Shown here piece after piece: positions 16,874-25,114 of a DNA stretch of 64,000 nucleotides (positions are counted from its first letter, which is position 1; each line of letters opens with the position of its first letter). The notes beneath the pieces were generated by a model. The model made no database searches. It was not told the DNA's origin and saw nothing but the letters and a program-made list of their open reading frames with translations. The position numbers were made by a program, and so were the translations under genes. Origin of the DNA: Kineosporia mesophila (lineage in GTDB: Bacteria; Actinomycetota; Actinomycetes; Actinomycetales; Kineosporiaceae); contig NZ_JAJOMA010000016.1 of assembly GCF_021129235.1 (NCBI RefSeq), positions 124,001 to 188,000 of the forward strand, read 5' to 3'.

Positions 16874-18592
16874 TTGGACCTCTCCCGCGCCCGCTACGCC
16901 CAGCTCTACGGCCCCACCGTCGGCGACAAGGTCCGCCTGGCCGACACCGACCTGGTCATCTCCCCCACCGAAGACCGCTGCGGCGGTCCCGGCCGGGCCG
17001 GTGAGGAGGCCGTGTTCGGCGGCGGCAAGGTGCTGCGCGAGTCGATGGGCCAGGGCCGCGCCACCCGCGGCGAGGGCACACCCGACCTGGTGATCACCGG
17101 TGCGCTGGTGCTCGACCACTGGGGTGTGATCAAGGCCGACGTGGGGATCCGCGACGGCCGGATCGTGGCCCTGGGCAAGGCCGGCAACCCCGAGACGATG
17201 GACGGCGTGCACCCCGATCTGGTGGTCGGGCCGAACACCGAGATCCTCGCGGGCAACGGCAAGATCCTCACGGCCGGTGGCATCGACTGCCACGTGCACT
17301 TCATCTGCCCGCAGATCGTGCCCGAGGCGCTGGGTAACGGCATCACCACGCTGATCGGTGGCGGCACCGGCCCGGCCGAGGGCACCAAGGCCACCACCGT
17401 CACGCCCGGGTCCTGGTACATGGCCCGGATGCTCGAGGCGATGGACGGCCAGCCCGTCAACGTCGCTCTCCTGGGCAAGGGCAACACCGTGTCGCACGAG
17501 GCGATGTGGGAGCAGCTGCGGGCCGGGGCCTCCGGTTTCAAGCTGCACGAGGACTGGGGCACCACCCCGGCCGCGATCGACGCCTGCCTCACCGTGGCCG
17601 ACGCGAGCGGGGTGCAGGTCAGCATCCACACCGACACCCTGAACGAGGCCGGGTACGTGGAGAGCACCCTGGCCGCGATCAACGGCCGGGCGATCCACAG
17701 CTACCACACCGAGGGCGCGGGCGGCGGGCACGCACCGGACATCATCACGGTCGCGGGCTACGGCCACATCCTGCCCTCGTCCACGAACCCGACCCGGCCG
17801 CACACGATCAACACGCTGTCCGAGCACCTGGACATGCTGATGGTCTGCCACCACCTGTCACCGAGCATCCCCGAGGACCTGGCGTTCGCCGAGTCCCGGA
17901 TCCGGCCGAGCACGATCGCCGCCGAGGACCTGCTGCACGACCTCGGCGCGATCTCGATGATCGGCTCGGACGCCCAGGCAATGGGCCGCATCGGCGAGGT
18001 CGTGCTGCGCACCTGGCAGACCGCGCACGTGATGAAGTCCCGGCGCGGGCTGCTCGAGGGTGACGTGGAGAACGACAATCTGCGGGCCCGGCGCTACATC
18101 TCGAAGTACACGATCTGCCCGGCCGTCGCCCACGGCATGGAGCAGGAGATCGGCTCGATCGAGAAGGGCAAGCTGGCCGACCTGGTGCTCTGGGACCCGG
18201 CTTTCTTCGGCGTTCGCCCGCAGGTGGTGCTCAAGGGCGGCATGATCGCGTGGGCCCAGATGGGCGACGCGAACGCCTCGATCCCGACCCCGCAGCCGAT
18301 CCTGCCGCGCCCGATGTTCGGTGCGGCGCCGAGGGTCGCGGCGGCCACCAGCGTTCACTTCGTGGCTCCGCAGGCCATCGACGACGGGCTGGCCGGCCGG
18401 CTGAACGTGGACCGGCGCCTGGTGGCGGTCGAGAACGTGCGGCAGCGCGGTAAGGCCGACATGCCGCAGAACACGGCCACGCCCGACATCCAGGTCGACC
18501 CCGACACCTTCACGGTGCGCATCGACGGCTCGGTCTGGGAGGAGCAGCCCGCCACCTCGCTGCCGATGGCCCAGCGGTACTTCATGTTCTGA
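16874..18592 (+). CDS. ureC: Urease subunit alpha (catalytic)
   Basis: Nickel-bearing catalytic subunit, 572 residues, normal length. TTG at 16874 is taken as start because the protein then begins [26 protein letters not shown], as in other UreC, and AGGAAGG lies 8 bases before. Active-site features are intact: the metal ligands in [13 protein letters not shown], the lysine to be carbamylated in GFKLHEDWG (about Lys223), and the flap [22 protein letters not shown] (Cys325, His326). The adjoining SDAQAMGR is also present. Maturation needs UreD, UreF and UreG, encoded 4.2 kb away on the other strand. A strong hairpin follows the gene. Confidence 0.97.
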   Translation: MDLSRARYAQLYGPTVGDKVRLADTDLVISPTEDRCGGPGRAGEEAVFGGGKVLRESMGQGRATRGEGTPDLVITGALVLDHWGVIKADVGIRDGRIVALGKAGNPETMDGVHPDLVVGPNTEILAGNGKILTAGGIDCHVHFICPQIVPEALGNGITTLIGGGTGPAEGTKATTVTPGSWYMARMLEAMDGQPVNVALLGKGNTVSHEAMWEQLRAGASGFKLHEDWGTTPAAIDACLTVADASGVQVSIHTDTLNEAGYVESTLAAINGRAIHSYHTEGAGGGHAPDIITVAGYGHILPSSTNPTRPHTINTLSEHLDMLMVCHHLSPSIPEDLAFAESRIRPSTIAAEDLLHDLGAISMIGSDAQAMGRIGEVVLRTWQTAHVMKSRRGLLEGDVENDNLRARRYISKYTICPAVAHGMEQEIGSIEKGKLADLVLWDPAFFGVRPQVVLKGGMIAWAQMGDANASIPTPQPILPRPMFGAAPRVAAATSVHFVAPQAIDDGLAGRLNVDRRLVAVENVRQRGKADMPQNTATPDIQVDPDTFTVRIDGSVWEEQPATSLPMAQRYFMF

Positions 18593-18631
18593 GCTGCGGT
18601 GAATTGAGGACGCAGGTGCTCGAGTCGGTCG

Positions 18632-18669
18632 GCAGAGAGAAAGTCAGGGTGTCCTGACTTTCCCTCTGC
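18632..18669. terminator. Bidirectional hairpin terminator between ureC and the convergent secreted-protein gene
   Basis: GCAGAGAGAAAGTCAGG (18632-18648) pairs with 18653-18669, 17 bases with one mismatch, closing a GTGT loop. It lies between two convergent stop codons and its A/T-rich arms provide short T-runs in both directions. Confidence 0.8.
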
Positions 18670-18685
18670 TACCGGGCAGCTTCCT

Positions 18686-19366
18686 CTACTGAGCGGTGTC
18701 CTTGTACTCCTGCTCGGTCTTGGCCGAGTGGGAGACGGAAGCGGCCGTGGTGCTCGTCCTTTCGAGCATCGCCCGCCAGGTGCGCCTGGGCGCCTTCAGC
18801 TTGCCGATGAAGATGCCCTTCTTGTTCGTGGTGAAGTACTTCGCCGTCACCCAGCCGTCCTTGGTGAGGTACTGGATCGCGACCCGGGCCCCCGGCATCG
18901 GGCTGCGCGCCGCACCGGTGCCGTAGTTGGTGCGCACCAGCTGGCCGCCGATGTAGCGGTAGGGGTGGTTGTGCACGACGACCAGCGTGAGCATGCTCGG
19001 GCGCAGCAGCCGGAACTTCGCCGCGCAGCTCTCCCCGTCGCGACTGATGGCCACCTGGTGCAGCCCGGCGTCGGAGTTCTTGTAGTCCTTGGGCTCGAAA
19101 TGCTTGACCTGGAAACCCGGCCGGGAGTCGACCGCCAGGTCGGGGATGCGCACCCGCCAGTCCGCGGCGTCGGGCACCGCGAACTTCACGGACCGCGGAT
19201 CGGCCCCCAGCACCAGGGTGCTCGGCGTGTAGGCGCAGGTGGCGGCGGCGGTTCTCAGACTGCCGCTCTCGGAACCGGACGGGGCGGCGTGCGCGCTGCC
19301 CGACGTGAGTGGGGTGAGGGCCAGTCCGGCGACGAGCGCCGTGACTCCCCCGAGTCTTCTGAACAT
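18686..19366 (-). CDS. Secreted protein of unknown function
   Basis: 226 residues from ATG at 19366, with a clear signal peptide (MFRRLGG, then a hydrophobic core, likely cut after SAHA, about residue 27). The mature protein has an N-terminal strand-rich part with two Cys (CAYTPSTLVLG and GESCAAKF). A C-terminal part looks like a bacterial SH3-like or adhesion strand repeat (PGARVAIQYLTKDGWVTAKYFTTNKKGIF). No enzyme motif is visible and I do not recognise the family. It is convergent with ureC. An in-frame GTG lies at 19384. Confidence 0.75.
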   Translation of the reverse strand: MFRRLGGVTALVAGLALTPLTSGSAHAAPSGSESGSLRTAAATCAYTPSTLVLGADPRSVKFAVPDAADWRVRIPDLAVDSRPGFQVKHFEPKDYKNSDAGLHQVAISRDGESCAAKFRLLRPSMLTLVVVHNHPYRYIGGQLVRTNYGTGAARSPMPGARVAIQYLTKDGWVTAKYFTTNKKGIFIGKLKAPRRTWRAMLERTSTTAASVSHSAKTEQEYKDTAQ

Positions 19367-19430
19367 GCTTGTGACGCTAGTGACTACTGGGTGGTCCGAA
19401 CGAGGTTGGCCCCGGCTTGGGCCGAACACC

Positions 19431-20480
19431 CTACGTCCGGGGTCCGGCAAGCAGTCTGGCCAGAAGCGGGGCACAGAAGAGCATCACGAACAACCGGGCA
19501 ACCTGCACCATGAGCACGAACGTGACGTCGGCCCCGCTGCCGACCGCCGTGGCCAGCACCGCGTAGAGACCGCCCGGCGTGGTGGCCAGGTAGCCCTCCA
19601 GCGGGGTGCGGCCGGTGGCGTGGGCCAGGGCCACGCCCAGGCCCGCGCTGACCACGATCAGGCCGATGATCGCGGCCACGGCCAGGGGCAGCACCGAGGC
19701 CACGGCCTTCAGGCTCTCCCGGGTGAAGCGCAGACCGACCTGCAGGCCGATCAGGGCGAAACCGACGTTCTCCAGCCAGTTCGGCACGGTCGCGGTGATC
19801 GTGCCGGTGCCGGCCAGGACCGCGGCGACGATCAGCGGGAAGAGCAGGGCGCCCGCGGGCATCGGCACGAAGCGGGCCAGGGGCAGGCCGATGACCAGGG
19901 CCAGGGCGGCGATGGCGAGCCCACCGTGTGCCGGTTCCACGCTCTCCGCGACAAGGAACGAGATCCCGGGGGCCGGCTCGGGGCTGAACACCACCTGCGC
20001 CACCAGTGGCATGCCGAGCAGGATGATCAGCACCCGCAGGTACTGCACCACGGCGACCACCCGGTCGTCGGCGCCCAGGTCCCGCGAGATCGCCACGATA
20101 CCCGAGGCCCCGCCCGCGATCATGGCGAAGACGCCGGTGGCGGTGGAGATTCCGGGCTTGATCGTGAGCACGAAGCCGGCCGCCACGCTCAGCAGCAGGG
20201 TGGCCAGGCAGGACAGCAGCACGGGGAACCAGTCCGCGCCCAGGGCGGTGATGGTGCTCGGCTCCAGCGTGCTGCCGATCGCCGCGCCGAGGATCGCCTG
20301 GCCGGTGGTGAAGGCGAAACCGGGGACCGCCGGGGTGCGGGGTGCGATCAGCGCGTAGCCCAGGCCGGCGACGAGTGCGCCGAACAGTACCGGTGAGGGT
20401 AGGCCGGCCAGGTCGAGCAGTGCGGAGATGATGACAACGAGGACCAGCAGGATCAGCCAGGGCAGTGCCTTCTGTTTCAC
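19431..20480 (-). CDS. AbrB-family (Gate/ammonia-monooxygenase-like) polytopic membrane protein
   Basis: 349 residues from GTG at 20480, with about ten membrane helices. It shows the two duplicated halves typical of the membrane AbrB family (pfam AbrB, often mis-annotated as ammonia monooxygenase): PSPVLFGALVAGLGYAL and MPAGALLFPLIVAAVL. GGASGIVAISRDLGADDRVVAVVQYLRVL is the best-conserved stretch. Function is uncertain; some relatives are thought to be transporters. The start codon overlaps the stop of the DUF1232 gene (GTGA), indicating coupled translation as the last gene of a three-gene operon. Confidence 0.85.
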   Translation of the reverse strand: MKQKALPWLILLVLVVIISALLDLAGLPSPVLFGALVAGLGYALIAPRTPAVPGFAFTTGQAILGAAIGSTLEPSTITALGADWFPVLLSCLATLLLSVAAGFVLTIKPGISTATGVFAMIAGGASGIVAISRDLGADDRVVAVVQYLRVLIILLGMPLVAQVVFSPEPAPGISFLVAESVEPAHGGLAIAALALVIGLPLARFVPMPAGALLFPLIVAAVLAGTGTITATVPNWLENVGFALIGLQVGLRFTRESLKAVASVLPLAVAAIIGLIVVSAGLGVALAHATGRTPLEGYLATTPGGLYAVLATAVGSGADVTFVLMVQVARLFVMLFCAPLLARLLAGPRT

Positions 20481-20878
20481 GGGCTCACCGCGGGCTTGCC
20501 GAGAAGTCTTTCCAGAAGACGCGGATCGGTGGGCCAGGCCTCCAGCAGCACGGGACGCGGGATGCTGCGGGCCGCGTACCTCAGCAGCAGCACCACGGCC
20601 ACCACGTCGTCCAGGGGGCCGATGATCGGTAGGAACTCGGGTATCAGGTCGATGGGCGAGAGCACCCACAGCACGGCCACCAGCAGGGCCACCCGGGCCC
20701 GGCGCGGCACGTCGGGGTGCTGTCGCAGCCGGCGGGCGGCGGTGACGCAGGAGGGCAGGAACCCGGCCAGGTCTTTCAGCAGACCCGGCGGCAGGCGGTG
20801 GGCCAGGACCACCATCAGCAGGCAACTCAGGGCGTAGAGGCCCACGATCACGGCCACGATGACGATCCAGCTGGTCAC
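20477..20878 (-). CDS. DUF1232 (YkvA-like) membrane protein
   Basis: 133 residues with an N-terminal membrane helix (about 4-25). The DUF1232 core is WVLSPIDLIPEFLPIIGPLDDVVAVVLLLRY (about 71-101), the characteristic SPIDLIPD-like motif. It is the middle gene of an operon: its GTG start overlaps the stop of the upstream FN3-like gene, and its stop overlaps the start of the AbrB-type gene, both as 4-base GTGA overlaps. Function of the family is unknown. Confidence 0.88.
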   Translation of the reverse strand: MTSWIVIVAVIVGLYALSCLLMVVLAHRLPPGLLKDLAGFLPSCVTAARRLRQHPDVPRRARVALLVAVLWVLSPIDLIPEFLPIIGPLDDVVAVVLLLRYAARSIPRPVLLEAWPTDPRLLERLLGKPAVSP

Positions 20879-21618
20879 GTGATCTTGATGACCTCACTGG
20901 CCGCGCGGGTGATCGAGTAGACGCGCCCGTTCAGCGGGGACTTGTTGATACCCATCAGGGAGAAAGTGTACGAGGCGCCCACGGTGAGGTTCGTGACGGT
21001 CGTGCTCATCTGCTTGCAGCCCTTCGCCGCCTTCACCGTGGTGAAGGTCTTCGGCGGATCGGCCCTGGGCTTGGAGTAGTCGAACTGGTTGACGTACTGG
21101 GGCACCGCGACCACCTCGTACCGCTGGGTGTCCGGGTCGCCCATGTCCCACCAGCGCACCGAGACGGAGCCGTTGCCGATGGCCTTCACCACGTAGTTGT
21201 GGGCGATGGAGACCGGGTTGTGCGGCTGCATGCAGTCGTCGCGCGGCTCGAGCTTGTAGGTCGGCATCGGGGGCGGGCCGGAGAAGATGAACCGGTGCGG
21301 ATGCTCGGGCGGTGCGATCGCCGGCCGGCCGGGCTGCGCCGGTGCGGTCGGGCGGGCCACCTGGGGCACCCCGCGCACGGACGACCACTCGGGCACGTCC
21401 TCGTAGTACATCCAGTCGGCGACCTTGCCCGCCTTGAGTCCTTCCGGCTGGTCCGGGGTGGCCAGGGCGATGACGTCGGTCACCACCGGGTCGAGCGCCC
21501 CCGTGACGAACAGGCCGCCGGCCACGGCGGCCAGGCCGATCGACGCGGCCGCGAGTGTGGAACGGTTCTTCCTCCCCACCGGGCGAGAACGTCGTCCACC
21601 ATTTTCCGCCCGTGCCAC
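20875..21618 (-). CDS. Membrane-anchored protein with extracellular fibronectin-III-like domain
   Basis: 247 residues. A basic N-terminus is followed by one membrane helix (about 22-44), a Pro-rich linker, and a C-terminal extracellular domain. That domain's strand pattern (GNGSVSVRWWDMGDPDTQRYEVVAV, then TVTNLTVGASYTFSLMGINKSPLNG) is that of a fibronectin type III fold. Two Cys in the domain could pair. GTG start with GGGAGGG just upstream. First gene of the operon with DUF1232 and the AbrB-type gene; divergent from the GH16-like gene with a 184-base shared promoter region. Confidence 0.75.
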   Translation of the reverse strand: MARAENGGRRSRPVGRKNRSTLAAASIGLAAVAGGLFVTGALDPVVTDVIALATPDQPEGLKAGKVADWMYYEDVPEWSSVRGVPQVARPTAPAQPGRPAIAPPEHPHRFIFSGPPPMPTYKLEPRDDCMQPHNPVSIAHNYVVKAIGNGSVSVRWWDMGDPDTQRYEVVAVPQYVNQFDYSKPRADPPKTFTTVKAAKGCKQMSTTVTNLTVGASYTFSLMGINKSPLNGRVYSITRAASEVIKIT

Positions 21619-21802
21619 AGACCCTCCCCGAAACCGGACCGCATGCTGCCCTTGCCGGGGGCTTGTATCGGCAGGAGGGTGGTGTGGCTGGTCAGCGGCA
21701 TGGCCCCGTCACCCGGGCGGGCGTCACCCGACCGGCGGTTCTTCATGTGACAGGAATGGCGCGTAAGGTACAGCGACTCCCGAACCATTCTGAGAGGCAG
21801 GC

Positions 21803-22852
21803 ATGAGGCGCAAGAGCTACCTCGCGGCCGCCGCGGCGATGTTCGCCGCAACCGTGATGGCAGGCGCGCCGGCTGTCGCCGCCAGTGCCACGACCCCGGT
21901 AGCGGCCAAGAAGTCGAGCTGGACGCTGCACAGCGAGGTCAACTTCAACGGCTCCACCCTGCCTGACGGCTGCGTGAAGTACTCCGGTGAGTACACGGCC
22001 GGTAACAGCGCCTGGTCCGAGAGCAACGCCGTGATGAGCGGTGGTGAGCTCAAGCTGGAGGTCGAGAAGAAGAAGACCGACGGCCAGCCGTACACCACCG
22101 GCGGCGTGGGCTGCTGGAGCTGGGGCCAGACCTACGGCAAGTTCGAGATCAAGGCCAAGGTGCCCGCGGGCAAGGGCATCAACAGCTACATCACCCTGTC
22201 CCCGTCGAAAGACAGCAGCAACGCGCTGACCAGCATCGAGCTGCTGGCTCCGGACCAGGACACCGCCTACGTCAGCAACGGCTACGGCAAGAGCTCCGAA
22301 CAGGCCTTCTCCGAGCGGAACTTCGCCGACAAGAAGTTCCACACCTACACGATCGAGTGGGCGCCCAAGCATCTCCTGGTGCGGCTGGACGGCCAGGAGA
22401 TCTTCTACTCCACCAAGTCGTACAAGGGCTCGCGCTGGATCAGCATGGCCACCACCACCGGTGACGAGCTGACCGGGAAGCCGAGCTCGAAGACCAAGCT
22501 GCCGGCGGCGTTCACGATCACGCAGATGAAGATCTACCGGTACACGGGGGTCAAGCCCACGCCCGGTAAGACCCTGAGCGTGGGCACGGACGACACCGTG
22601 GTCGGCGCTACCCCCACGGCCAGTGGGTCGCCGGGCGCCACCGCCACTCCTACGGCTACCTCGACGGCCGCGGCCGCTTCAGCGGAGTCCGGCTCGTCGG
22701 GCTCGTCCGGTGGCAGAAAGCTGACCGGGGGCATCTGGCCCTGGCTCATCGGCGGCAGCATCATGGCCGTCTCGGCGATCGCGATCCTCAGCTACCCGAA
22801 CCGGAAGAAGCAGCCGCCGCGACGTCAGCCGCAGCAGCCCTCCACGAGATAG
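21803..22852 (+). CDS. Secreted, C-terminally anchored GH16-like (concanavalin-fold) protein with degenerate active site
   Basis: 349 residues. A signal peptide (about 1-27) is followed by a laminarinase/kappa-carrageenase-type jelly-roll domain (about 38-250). Typical GH16 marks are GGELKLEV, YGKFEIKAKVPAGKG and FHTYTIEWAPKHLLVRLDGQEIF. The catalytic ExDxxE signature should fall at ALTSIELLAPDQD but is not intact in any register. Then come an Ala/Thr/Ser linker, a membrane helix (about 306-329) and a basic tail, so the domain is displayed on the outer face of the membrane. Probably a non-catalytic glycan binder; a changed mechanism cannot be excluded. The 3' end overlaps ureD by 65 bases. 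Confidence 0.8.
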   Translation: MRRKSYLAAAAAMFAATVMAGAPAVAASATTPVAAKKSSWTLHSEVNFNGSTLPDGCVKYSGEYTAGNSAWSESNAVMSGGELKLEVEKKKTDGQPYTTGGVGCWSWGQTYGKFEIKAKVPAGKGINSYITLSPSKDSSNALTSIELLAPDQDTAYVSNGYGKSSEQAFSERNFADKKFHTYTIEWAPKHLLVRLDGQEIFYSTKSYKGSRWISMATTTGDELTGKPSSKTKLPAAFTITQMKIYRYTGVKPTPGKTLSVGTDDTVVGATPTASGSPGATATPTATSTAAAASAESGSSGSSGGRKLTGGIWPWLIGGSIMAVSAIAILSYPNRKKQPPRRQPQQPSTR

Positions 22853-23525
22853 CTTCCGCCGCCAGCAGATCGATCTGTACCGGCAGCAGGTCCGCGCCCG
22901 TCGCGGTGGCCAGCAGGCCACCGCCGGCCAGGGGCAGGGCGACCGCGTCGCCGTGCGTGGCCGGTTCCGGCTTCTCCAGGCCGGTGCGCACCAGCGTCGA
23001 GATCACCCGGGTGCCCCCGACCGCGACCACGGCCGAGCGCAGCGTGTGCCTCAGCAGCGGTTCGCCGTCGCGGGTGAGCACGGTGCGGCCCGACCACTCC
23101 CCGGGCCCCTCGTAGGCCCGGCCGAGCAGCACCTGTTCCACCACGCGAGCCTGACCGGAGCCGGAAAGGGTCAGCGTGGTGTGGTTCTCGTGCCGGGCAC
23201 CGTGACACACCACGGTCGGCTCGGTGGCCAGGTCGAGCTGCGCGTCGTCGTCCACCCGCAGGTTCAGCTCGATCACCGAGTCCGGCCGCAGGCGCCCGGG
23301 CTGGATGATCGTCGCGCCCGCGCTGCGCACGGCGAGCCGGGCCCCGGCCCGCACGTGCACATCGATGACGGCGTGGTCACCGCCCAGCGGGCCGGCCGCG
23401 ATGCCGACCAGGTGGATCTCTCCCTCACCGGTCTGCCGGGCAGCGAAATGGCCACCGCCGCGGACAGACTCGATGACGGTGCGGCCCCGCCGGTGAACTG
23501 CGACGATCTGGATCCGGGAGTCCAT
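22788..23525 (-). CDS. ureD: Urease accessory protein UreD
   Basis: Urease maturation scaffold, 245 residues. It binds apo-urease and forms the UreD-F-G complex that loads nickel and carbamylates the lysine. Family marks include LVRTGLEKPEP-like C-terminal sequence, the GAGAxLxVxSAGATIIQPG-type strand (GARLAVRSAGATIIQPG) and the TEPTVVCHGARHENHTTLTL region. Its ATG directly follows the ureG stop codon (TAG-ATG, no gap). Last gene of the ureFGD operon, which is on the opposite strand from ureABC. Confidence 0.92.
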   Translation of the reverse strand: MDSRIQIVAVHRRGRTVIESVRGGGHFAARQTGEGEIHLVGIAAGPLGGDHAVIDVHVRAGARLAVRSAGATIIQPGRLRPDSVIELNLRVDDDAQLDLATEPTVVCHGARHENHTTLTLSGSGQARVVEQVLLGRAYEGPGEWSGRTVLTRDGEPLLRHTLRSAVVAVGGTRVISTLVRTGLEKPEPATHGDAVALPLAGGGLLATATGADLLPVQIDLLAAEAISWRAAAADVAAAASSGSGS

Positions 23526-24275
23526 CTAGGCGGGCACGCGCGCCATCTGGGCCAGCACCCAGTTCGCCACGTCGGTGGCGGCCGGGTCTTCGCGCAGCGA
23601 CTGCAGCACCACCGGCTTGTCACCCCGTACCTTGTGCGCGTCGCCGCTCATCACGTCCAGGTCCGCGCCGACCATCGGGGCCAGGTCGGTCTTGTTGATC
23701 ACCAGCAGGTCGGCCGTGGTGACGCCCGGGCCGCCCTTGCGCGGCACCTTGTCGCCACCGGCCACGTCGACCACGAAGATCTGCACGTCGATGAGGCCCC
23801 GGCTGAACGACGCCGTGAGGTTGTCGCCGCCGCTCTCGACCAGCACCAGGTCGAGCGGGGCCAGGCGCTCGACCAGGTCGTCGATGGCGTCGAGGTTCGC
23901 GGTGATGTCGTCGCGGATCGCCGTGTGCGGGCAGCAGCCGGTCTGCACGGCAACGATGCGCTCGTCGGGCAGAACCGCGTTGCGGCGCAGGAAGTCGGCG
24001 TCTTCGGTGGTGTAGATGTCGTTGGTGACGACACCCAGCTGAAGCTTCTCGCCCAGCACCCGGCACAGGGCCGCGACCAGCGCGGTCTTGCCCGAGCCGA
24101 CCGGGCCGCCGATGCCCACACGCAGCGGGCCGTGCTCACCGGAGAGCCGGCCGGGACCGGCCCGGTGCTCGTGCGGGTCTTCGCCGGGCAGCTCGTGGGG
24201 CAGGGCCGCGGGGCGTGGCACGCCCAGCCGGGCCCCACCGTCGGCGGAGTCGGAGAGATACAGGTCAGGACGCAA
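23526..24275 (-). CDS. ureG: Urease accessory GTPase UreG
   Basis: GTPase that delivers nickel to urease. The P-loop [14 protein letters not shown], the [17 protein letters not shown] segment, the metal-binding CPH ([11 protein letters not shown]), [11 protein letters not shown] and the NKTDL guanine-specificity motif are all intact. TTG at 24275 is chosen because GAGGAG lies 7 bases before it and it overlaps the ureF end. That gives 249 residues, with a 50-residue N-terminal extension before the P-loop; the His-rich head seen in some UreG is only hinted at. Longer frames upstream have no support. Confidence 0.93.
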   Translation of the reverse strand: MRPDLYLSDSADGGARLGVPRPAALPHELPGEDPHEHRAGPGRLSGEHGPLRVGIGGPVGSGKTALVAALCRVLGEKLQLGVVTNDIYTTEDADFLRRNAVLPDERIVAVQTGCCPHTAIRDDITANLDAIDDLVERLAPLDLVLVESGGDNLTASFSRGLIDVQIFVVDVAGGDKVPRKGGPGVTTADLLVINKTDLAPMVGADLDVMSGDAHKVRGDKPVVLQSLREDPAATDVANWVLAQMARVPA

Positions 24276-24948
24276 AGAGGCGCTCCTCTCGGGCGGCGTG
24301 GCGCTCGGCCAGCAGATCCAGCAGGGGGTCGGAATCATCGGGCAGGTGCTCGAACTCGAGGTTGTGGGCAGCCACCGCCGCGACCTGCTCGATCGCGGGG
24401 CCGAGGCGGACCGTCACGGCCGCCACCGTCACCGGGTCGAGCGCGAGCAGCCGCTGGGCCGCGGTCGAGGGCGCGCTGACCGAGAGGTAGGCGGCAGCGA
24501 GCGCAGCCCCCTGAGGGGTCACTCCACCCGCCGCGCAGGCGCAGCCCAGGGTGATCGGGTGATGGGGCCGGGGGCCGAGATCGGTCCAGCTCAGCGTGGT
24601 GGAGGGGGCGGCCCAGGTGGCCTTGGCGGTGCGCAGCAGCCCGCGCCCCTGGGCCCGGGAGGCCAGTCGCTGGGCGGGCGAGGGGGTGCGGGCGTCGGCC
24701 TCGCGGTCGAGGCGCTGGAGCTGGCCGGGGGTGGTGATCGTGGCCGCGGCGGCGGCCAGACCCGCGGTGACCAGGCCGGTCGTGCGCAGGCGGCGCTCCA
24801 GGAAGCGCTCCAGGCTCTGCACCCCGGTGATCAGCCCGTCGGTGATGGCCTGTTCGACGCCCCCCGAGTGCACGTGCCCACCACTGGGCAGACGCTGATC
24901 GGCCAGCGCGAGCAGCGCGGCGGTTCCGGGGGCGAGCACGAGGGTCAT
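24265..24948 (-). CDS. ureF: Urease accessory protein UreF
   Basis: Helical urease chaperone, 227 residues, acting with UreD as a GTPase-activating partner of UreG. Recognisable features are [23 protein letters not shown] at the start, the [26 protein letters not shown] helix and the final [28 protein letters not shown]. Its 3' end overlaps the ureG start. It heads the ureFGD operon. The promoter would lie between 24949 and the inverted repeat ending at 25100. Confidence 0.92.
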   Translation of the reverse strand: MTLVLAPGTAALLALADQRLPSGGHVHSGGVEQAITDGLITGVQSLERFLERRLRTTGLVTAGLAAAAATITTPGQLQRLDREADARTPSPAQRLASRAQGRGLLRTAKATWAAPSTTLSWTDLGPRPHHPITLGCACAAGGVTPQGAALAAAYLSVSAPSTAAQRLLALDPVTVAAVTVRLGPAIEQVAAVAAHNLEFEHLPDDSDPLLDLLAERHAAREERLFAS

Positions 24949-24986
24949 GCTAAGTCGCCCGTGTTACAAACCATCGCCCCTCCCTC

Positions 24987-25100
24987 CGTGATCATGCAAA
25001 GTGTCCCCCGAACCCTTCGTGATCATGCAAAACCTCCCCAGCGTTCTAGAACTCTCCTGATCACAGTTCTAGAACGCCGGGGAGGTTTTGCATGATCACG
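24987..25100. repeat. Long inverted repeat with an extra direct copy of its outer segment
   Basis: Two 35-base arms (25018-25052 and 25066-25100) are complementary with a single mismatch and flank a 13-base loop. The outer 14 bases, CGTGATCATGCAAA, occur a third time as a direct copy at 24987-25000. The element lies between the end of phoD and the start of ureF, both leftward genes. It could end phoD transcription, but its size and nested TGATCA and TTCTAGAA palindromes suit a dispersed palindromic element or the relic of a small mobile sequence. Confidence 0.85.
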
Positions 25101-25114
25101 GAAGGTTTTGGGGT

